Shown: piece by piece, positions 63,191 to 64,000 of the stretch
How positions within the stretch are numbered: the stretch's first letter is position 1
Layout: every line of letters starts with the position of its first letter
NCBI GenBank assembly: GCA_038501195.1
Contig: JBBPUQ010000009.1
Span: 2,728,001-2,792,000 of the forward strand
DNA length: 64,000 nucleotides
Reading direction: 5' to 3'
DNA from: Nemania diffusa
Lineage: Eukaryota; Ascomycota; Sordariomycetes; Xylariales; Xylariaceae
Position numbers and translations under genes: made by a program
The notes under the pieces: generated by a model
What the model was told of the DNA's origin: nothing
The model's input: the letters and a program-made list of their open reading frames with translations, nothing else
The model's database searches: none

Positions 63191-64000
63191 ACATAGATTA
63201 GCCAAGAAAGGCATGGTGTACCCGAGAAAACCAACTGGAGCACCTAGTCTATTTGCCACGCGTTGTTTGAAACTACTGATAATAGCAAATTTAATACCTG
63301 TAAATAGTTAGCGAAGATGTGTATATTACCGCATAATGAGGAGTGGAAGCTAGCAAGGTCGCATTGTAACCTCTGGCATTAGACGGAGTCGCACCGGATG
63401 GAACAGTAGTAATAGATACCTTTAGACCAATGCTAAATTTAACTCGCTAGAAACTCTTGACATCTTACCTAATGGCTAGCGCGGAGCTAACGTATGGTAC
63501 TCTGACGGGGATGCCGTGGGCCATATTAGCGTTATTATGTCTGGAACCACGGGTAGCTAGCGTAGCATCCTCGAAGCCTAAATGAGCGATCAGAACCACA
63601 TCCGGTCCAAATTTTTGCTCTAAGTAGATAGAGATCTGACCTCCCTAATACGGCAGTCCTCTAGACTAGACTAGATAGGACCGGCAGAGGTTGTGCCACC
63701 GGCGCGCGCATGTCATGTCATACCACTACCACTACGACGTAAATTACTTACTGTGCCGCTGAGTGTCTGCCTCGGTCTCCTTGGCAGGAGGTAGGACGTA
63801 GATATGCGTAAATATGTAAGCGACATATAAAGCGCCTCGAAATGACAGGTTCCAGCGCGCTGGCAGGTAGGGGGTCGTAGAAGTACTAGCTAGTTGCCTA
63901 GATAACGTCTATCATACTGTAGATGGCTTGTGCATTTGAGGCTGAAAACTCGTTCGGTCCTTCGGTGGCGCCATGTCGAAGGCCGTTTGATTTCACATTG
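63191..64000. other. 3' flank of the permease gene
   Basis: No gene or repeat recognised; scattered TACCTA-type motifs and CTAG-rich short strings. Confidence 0.45.

Overview
The window is nuclear DNA of a filamentous ascomycete (Pezizomycotina, most likely Sordariomycetes). The evidence is short introns of about 50-140 nt with GT...AG ends and CTAAC/CTGAC-type branch sites, a CBM1-GH5 mannanase, two fungal-type (SAT4/PTH11-like) seven-helix proteins, a fused HIS4-type histidine enzyme, a UstYa/DUF3328 protein, and an extremely AT-rich block that looks like a repeat destroyed by repeat-induced point mutation (RIP). Gene density is low: fifteen protein genes (one broken) in 64 kb, separated by long gene-free stretches full of short TACCTA/TAGGTA motifs.

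Left third (0-24 kb), mostly housekeeping: secreted GH5 endo-mannanase with CBM1 (101-1935, +); IQ-motif protein (2261-4523, -); Sas4-domain chromatin protein (7340-9359, +); BuGZ/ZNF207-type zinc-finger protein (9941-11105, +); a frameshifted F-box gene (12496-13663, -); lipin-type phosphatidate phosphatase (16415-18791, +); TAF9 (19563-20465, -); trifunctional histidine biosynthesis enzyme (21191-23881, +) with a TGAGTCA Gcn4/CPC1-type site just upstream.

Middle (24-42 kb): a SAT4-like 7TM protein (24393-25816, -), a 5-kb gene-free stretch, a GH47 alpha-mannosidase (30879-32727, -), an intron-containing tRNA-Ala(CGC) (33858-33955, +), an alpha/beta hydrolase (34639-35586, -) and a membrane RING-H2 protein (37947-39407, -).

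From 42,925 to 45,801 lies a 2.9-kb element with 40-bp terminal inverted repeats flanked by TA. Its interior is almost pure A/T. It is followed by 7.5 kb without an intact gene, holding a tRNA-like sequence, a hairpin repeat and microsatellites.

The right end (53-63 kb) resembles a small accessory or biosynthetic locus: a proline-iminopeptidase-type hydrolase (53266-54362, -), a UstYa-like oxidase (55732-56716, -), a tiny three-exon secreted peptide gene with two related repeats (57672-57959, +) divergent from the UstYa gene, a second SAT4-like 7TM protein (58729-60063, -) and an APC amino-acid/choline permease (61342-63190, +). The divergent UstYa/peptide pair is the most novel-looking item. 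It has the layout of a fungal RiPP (dikaritin-like) precursor and tailoring-enzyme pair, but that is inference from sequence features and position.

Exon structures were worked out by hand from reading frames, splice consensus and remembered family patterns. Exact splice points and first exons are predictions.
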